6,965 nt of DNA, from positions 1 to 6,965 of the forward strand of contig JAEWEK010000366.1 in the NCBI GenBank assembly GCA_023389425.1. The letters run 5' to 3'. The number at the start of each line of letters is the position of its first letter. The stretch's first letter is position 1. The position numbers were made by a program, and so were the translations under genes. The notes beneath the pieces are model-generated. The model was not told the origin of the DNA. It saw only the letters and a list, made by a program, of their open reading frames with translations, and did no database searches. Origin of the DNA: Pseudomonadota bacterium. Its GTDB lineage: Bacteria > Pseudomonadota > Gammaproteobacteria > Burkholderiales > Burkholderiaceae_D. This document shows, piece after piece, positions 5,233-6,965 of this stretch.

Positions 5233-6421
5233 ACAGGCCCAGGATCATCTGGGCGATGATGTTGCGTTGGATTTCGTTCGACCCACCGTAGATCGAGGTC
5301 TTGCGGTAGTTGAAGTAGTATGGGGCCAGCGGCGCGGCATCGTCGTCGCCGGCAACGCTGTGTTCGTGCCCGCCTTCCAGGTAGAGCGGATCGAAAGGCA
5401 GGGCCATCGGGCCGGCCGCCTCGACCATCAGCTCGGTCAGCATCTGCTGGATGTCGGTGCCGCGCACCTTGAGCACCGACGCTTCCGGGCCAGGCGCGCA
5501 GTCGGCCTTGGCGAGCGCGCGCAACACCGTGATCTCCAGCGCCATCAGTTCGATTTCCAGCGCGGCGACCTTGGCGGCGAACAGCGGATCCTCGATCAGC
5601 GGGCGCCCGTTCCTGTGCTCGCGGCCGGAGAGGCGCTTGAGGAAGGCCAGCTCGCGCTTGGAGCGGCCGACGGCGGCGATGCCGGTCCGTTCATGGCCGA
5701 GCAGGTACTTGGCGTAGGTCCAGCCCTTGTTCTCCTGCCCGACGAGATTGGCGACCGGCACGCGCACATTGTCGAAGAAGACTTCGTTCACCTCGTGGTC
5801 TTCGTCGAGCATGATGATGGGGCGTACCGTCACGCCGGGCGCGTGCATGTCGACCAGCAGGAAAGAAATCCCCTCCTGCTTGCGCACGCCGGGATCGGTA
5901 CGCACCAGGCAGAAGATCATGTCGGCATGCTGGGCCAGCGTGGTCCAGGTCTTTTGGCCGTTGACGATGTAGTGGTCGCCGTCGCGCACGGCGCTGGTCT
6001 TGAGCGAGGCGAGATCGGAGCCGGCGCCGGGTTCGGAATAGCCCTGGCACCACCAGTCCTCGCAGGACAGGATGCGCGGCAGGTAGTGCTCCTTCTGTTG
6101 CTGGCTGCCGAAGGCCATGATGACGGGCGCCACCATGTTGACGCCGAAGGGCATCACCTGCGGGCAGCCGGCGCCGGCGCATTCTTCTTCGAAGATGTGG
6201 CGCTGCACGGGCGTCCAGCCGGGGCCGCCGTATTCCCTGGACCAGGCGGGCGCGACCCAGCCTTGCCGGTGGAGGATCCTGTGCCAGCGGACGAAGTCGT
6301 CCTTCGACAGGCGCAAGTGGCTGCGCACCTTGTGGCGCAGGTCGGCGGGCAAGTGCTGGTCGAGGAAGGTGCGGACCGAGTCGCGGAATGCACGGTCCTC
6401 CTCGGTATAGTCCAGGTCCAT
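5231..6421 (-). CDS. Acyl-CoA dehydrogenase, large subunit (PimC/FadE-like, carries catalytic Glu)
   Basis: A 396-residue acyl-CoA dehydrogenase family protein that would introduce the alpha-beta double bond into an acyl-CoA, passing electrons to ETF. Visible motifs are GYSEPGAGSD (127-136) and NGQKTWTT (154-161) of the flavin/substrate region. Glu244 in LGHERTG (241-247) aligns with the catalytic Glu of long-chain and isovaleryl dehydrogenases. The C-terminal IYGGSNEIQRN (377-387) has Gly where medium-chain enzymes have their catalytic Glu. The RxxFG FAD motif expected about 26 residues after Glu244 is absent (REHRNGRPL instead), and QxxGGxG is replaced by EAAGPMA (334-340). These losses are complementary to the small subunit, so a shared FAD site is predicted. 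Length equals that remembered for pimeloyl-CoA dehydrogenase large subunit PimC. It is first gene of the operon; start ATG 6421 has AAGGAG at 5-nt spacing. The true substrate is unknown. Confidence 0.94.
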   Translation of the reverse strand: MDLDYTEEDRAFRDSVRTFLDQHLPADLRHKVRSHLRLSKDDFVRWHRILHRQGWVAPAWSREYGGPGWTPVQRHIFEEECAGAGCPQVMPFGVNMVAPVIMAFGSQQQKEHYLPRILSCEDWWCQGYSEPGAGSDLASLKTSAVRDGDHYIVNGQKTWTTLAQHADMIFCLVRTDPGVRKQEGISFLLVDMHAPGVTVRPIIMLDEDHEVNEVFFDNVRVPVANLVGQENKGWTYAKYLLGHERTGIAAVGRSKRELAFLKRLSGREHRNGRPLIEDPLFAAKVAALEIELMALEITVLRALAKADCAPGPEASVLKVRGTDIQQMLTELMVEAAGPMALPFDPLYLEGGHEHSVAGDDDAAPLAPYYFNYRKTSIYGGSNEIQRNIIAQMILGL

Positions 6422-6426
6422 CGTGT

Positions 6427-6432
6427 CTCCTT
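6427..6432 (-). promoter_or_regulatory. Strong ribosome binding site of the acyl-CoA operon
   Basis: AAGGAG lies 5 nt before ATG 6421, close to the ideal Shine-Dalgarno sequence and spacing. It confirms this start for the first operon gene. A second GGAGG (6439-6443) lies a little further upstream and is too distant to serve this start. Confidence 0.65.
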
Positions 6433-6459
6433 GTTATCCTCCGGGCGATAAAAGCACGA

Positions 6460-6486
6460 CCGTTCACAAGGATTGTACCTGAACCG
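6460..6486 (-). promoter_or_regulatory. Candidate promoter/operator of the acyl-CoA operon
   Basis: The minus strand has a TACAAT -10-like box (6472-6477) centred between the arms of an inverted repeat, CGGTTCA (6480-6486) and TGAACGG (6460-6466). The GTTCA/TGAAC arms are perfect and 13 bp apart. A repressor bound here would cover the promoter, as is common for TetR- or GntR-type regulators of acyl-CoA catabolism. No good -35 element is seen at 16-18 nt, and the arms are short, so both promoter and operator are tentative. No regulator gene is visible in the window. Confidence 0.3.
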
Positions 6487-6505
6487 GAAACGAATACCGT
6501 GGAAC

Positions 6506-6530
6506 GGATGGGCGCGCGTGGCGCCCATCC
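6506..6530 (-). terminator. Terminator-like hairpin after the PEP-CTERM gene
   Basis: A perfect 10-bp GC-rich inverted repeat (GGATGGGCGC at 6506-6515 and GCGCCCATCC at 6521-6530) with a 5-nt loop starts 13 nt after the PEP-CTERM stop codon. Position and stem strength fit a transcription terminator separating that gene from the acyl-CoA operon. The following sequence is only mildly T-rich and has no real T-run, so it may act as a Rho-independent terminator of low strength or as an mRNA 3'-end protecting stem. Confidence 0.5.
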
Positions 6531-6543
6531 CCGCCAGTGCCGA

Positions 6544-6965
6544 TTAACGGCGGCGGCGACGTATCACGCCGCCTGCCCCCAGCAGGCCCGCCAGCATCAG
6601 CGCGATACTGGACGGCTCGGGCACGGCGGTGGCGTCGGACTGCACCTCAAGCGGCGCGATCTGGGACGGCGCCGGCACGATGACGCTGTTGCCGGACGTT
6701 CCGCCGCCGATCGAGCCACCGACCACGATCGACCCGCCGGACGAGCCGCCGATGGAACCGCCGAGCGAGCCGCCGCTGGCGCCCCCGCCGCCCGCGCCGC
6801 CGGATGCACCACCGCTGGAACCGCCGACCGTGCCACCGGACGAGCCGCCACTGGCCCCGCCGCCCGATCCTCCGCCGGAACCTCCGGTCGAACCACCGCT
6901 GGCGCCGCCGGACGCGCCACCGCTGGCGCCACCGCCTGAGCCTGCGCCCGTGCCAGTGGACGAAC
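6544..6965 (-). CDS. PEP-CTERM sorting domain protein, partial (C-terminal 139 residues)
   Basis: The frame ending at TAA 6544-6546 is open to the window edge, so this is the C-terminal part of a longer secreted protein; a GTG at 6726 is merely internal. The final 26 residues (6547-6624) form a textbook PEP-CTERM tail: VPEP, a hydrophobic helix (SSIALMLAGLLGAGGVI) and five arginines. In known systems such proteins are exported by Sec, cut by an exosortase of the EpsH/XrtA type, and delivered to the cell surface or exopolysaccharide matrix. Before the tail lie a linker of about 30 residues rich in Val, Pro, Ala and Ser, and then a long Gly/Ser/Ala repeat tract filling the rest. The signal peptide and any functional domain are outside the window. 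No exosortase gene is visible here, which is usual because targets are scattered over the genome. The function of the protein is unknown. Confidence 0.85.
   Translation of the reverse strand, partial: SSTGTGAGSGGGASGGASGGASGGSTGGSGGGSGGGASGGSSGGTVGGSSGGASGGAGGGGASGGSLGGSIGGSSGGSIVVGGSIGGGTSGNSVIVPAPSQIAPLEVQSDATAVPEPSSIALMLAGLLGAGGVIRRRRR
6727..6936 (-). repeat. Gly-Gly-x-x tetrapeptide (12-bp) coding repeat
   Basis: Within the PEP-CTERM gene the protein reads as a run of four-residue units such as GGAS, GGSS, GGTV, GGSL and GGSI, with a few units stretched by additional Gly. At DNA level this is a degenerate 12-bp period of GGN GGN followed by two small-residue codons. Gly codons vary (GGC, GGT, GGA, GGG) and Ser uses TCC, TCG and AGC, so the units have diverged at synonymous sites while the peptide pattern is kept. 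The repeat-like character continues to about 6951 with weaker periodicity. Such tracts are flexible, probably disordered spacers. Confidence 0.8.

Noticed and set aside
5223..5234. GTG start at 5234 for the small dehydrogenase subunit
   Set aside because: It would place the GAGGA ribosome site inside the gene; the ATG at 5222 has that site at ideal spacing and begins with the family-typical MDFDYKEEQ.
5267..6451. Plus-strand open frame (394 codons) opposite the large dehydrogenase subunit
   Set aside because: The opposite strand encodes a motif-rich acyl-CoA dehydrogenase; this product is only its antisense shadow.
6388..6939. Plus-strand open frame with an Ala/Thr/Gly/Arg-repeat product
   Set aside because: The repeat pattern is the complement of the Gly/Ser repeat of the PEP-CTERM gene, and only the minus-strand frame ends in a recognisable sorting tail.
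6727..6965. Tandem 12-bp periodic tract considered as a CRISPR or non-coding satellite
   Set aside because: There are no conserved direct repeats with unique spacers; the period is explained by in-frame GGxx codons of the PEP-CTERM protein.

Overview
This is a GC-rich stretch, and every gene I can support lies on the minus strand. MSHA-type pilus genes, a PEP-CTERM protein with a VPEP-TM-poly-Arg tail and high GC together suggest a betaproteobacterium, most likely in Oxalobacteraceae (Massilia/Duganella-like). That assignment is inferred from gene content and style, not from a database match.

Read in the direction of transcription (high to low coordinates), the window has three blocks. (1) 6965-6544 is the C-terminal part of a PEP-CTERM protein. 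It consists of a long Gly-Gly-x-x repeat tract and then the exosortase sorting tail, and its 5' end lies outside the window. A perfect 10-bp hairpin (6506-6530) follows it. (2) 6421-3168 is a tight four-gene operon: acyl-CoA dehydrogenase large subunit, acyl-CoA dehydrogenase small subunit, and two MaoC-type enoyl-CoA hydratases, joined by an 8-nt gap, an ATGA overlap and an 8-bp overlap. The two dehydrogenases have lost complementary parts of the active site, so they should work only as a heteromer of the PimC/PimD or mycobacterial FadE28/FadE29 kind. The operon would carry out the first two steps (dehydrogenation, hydration) of a beta-oxidation cycle on an unknown, probably unusual acyl-CoA. 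No thiolase, hydroxyacyl-CoA dehydrogenase or CoA ligase is in the window. (3) 2982-1 is the start of a pilus assembly cluster: mshE (assembly ATPase with an N-terminal c-di-GMP-binding MshEN domain), mshG (inner-membrane platform protein), and the first 14 codons of what looks like a prepilin-like protein running off the window.

The non-coding stretches are short. 2983-3167 holds the mshE upstream region, with a -10-like box, an imperfect inverted repeat and a weak hairpin. 6422-6543 holds a good ribosome binding site, a -10-like box inside an inverted repeat, and the terminator-like hairpin. I see no tRNA, rRNA, CRISPR array, insertion sequence or phage gene. The most interesting items are the split-active-site dehydrogenase pair, with a gene order like the mycobacterial steroid side-chain operon, and the Gly/Ser-repeat exosortase substrate.
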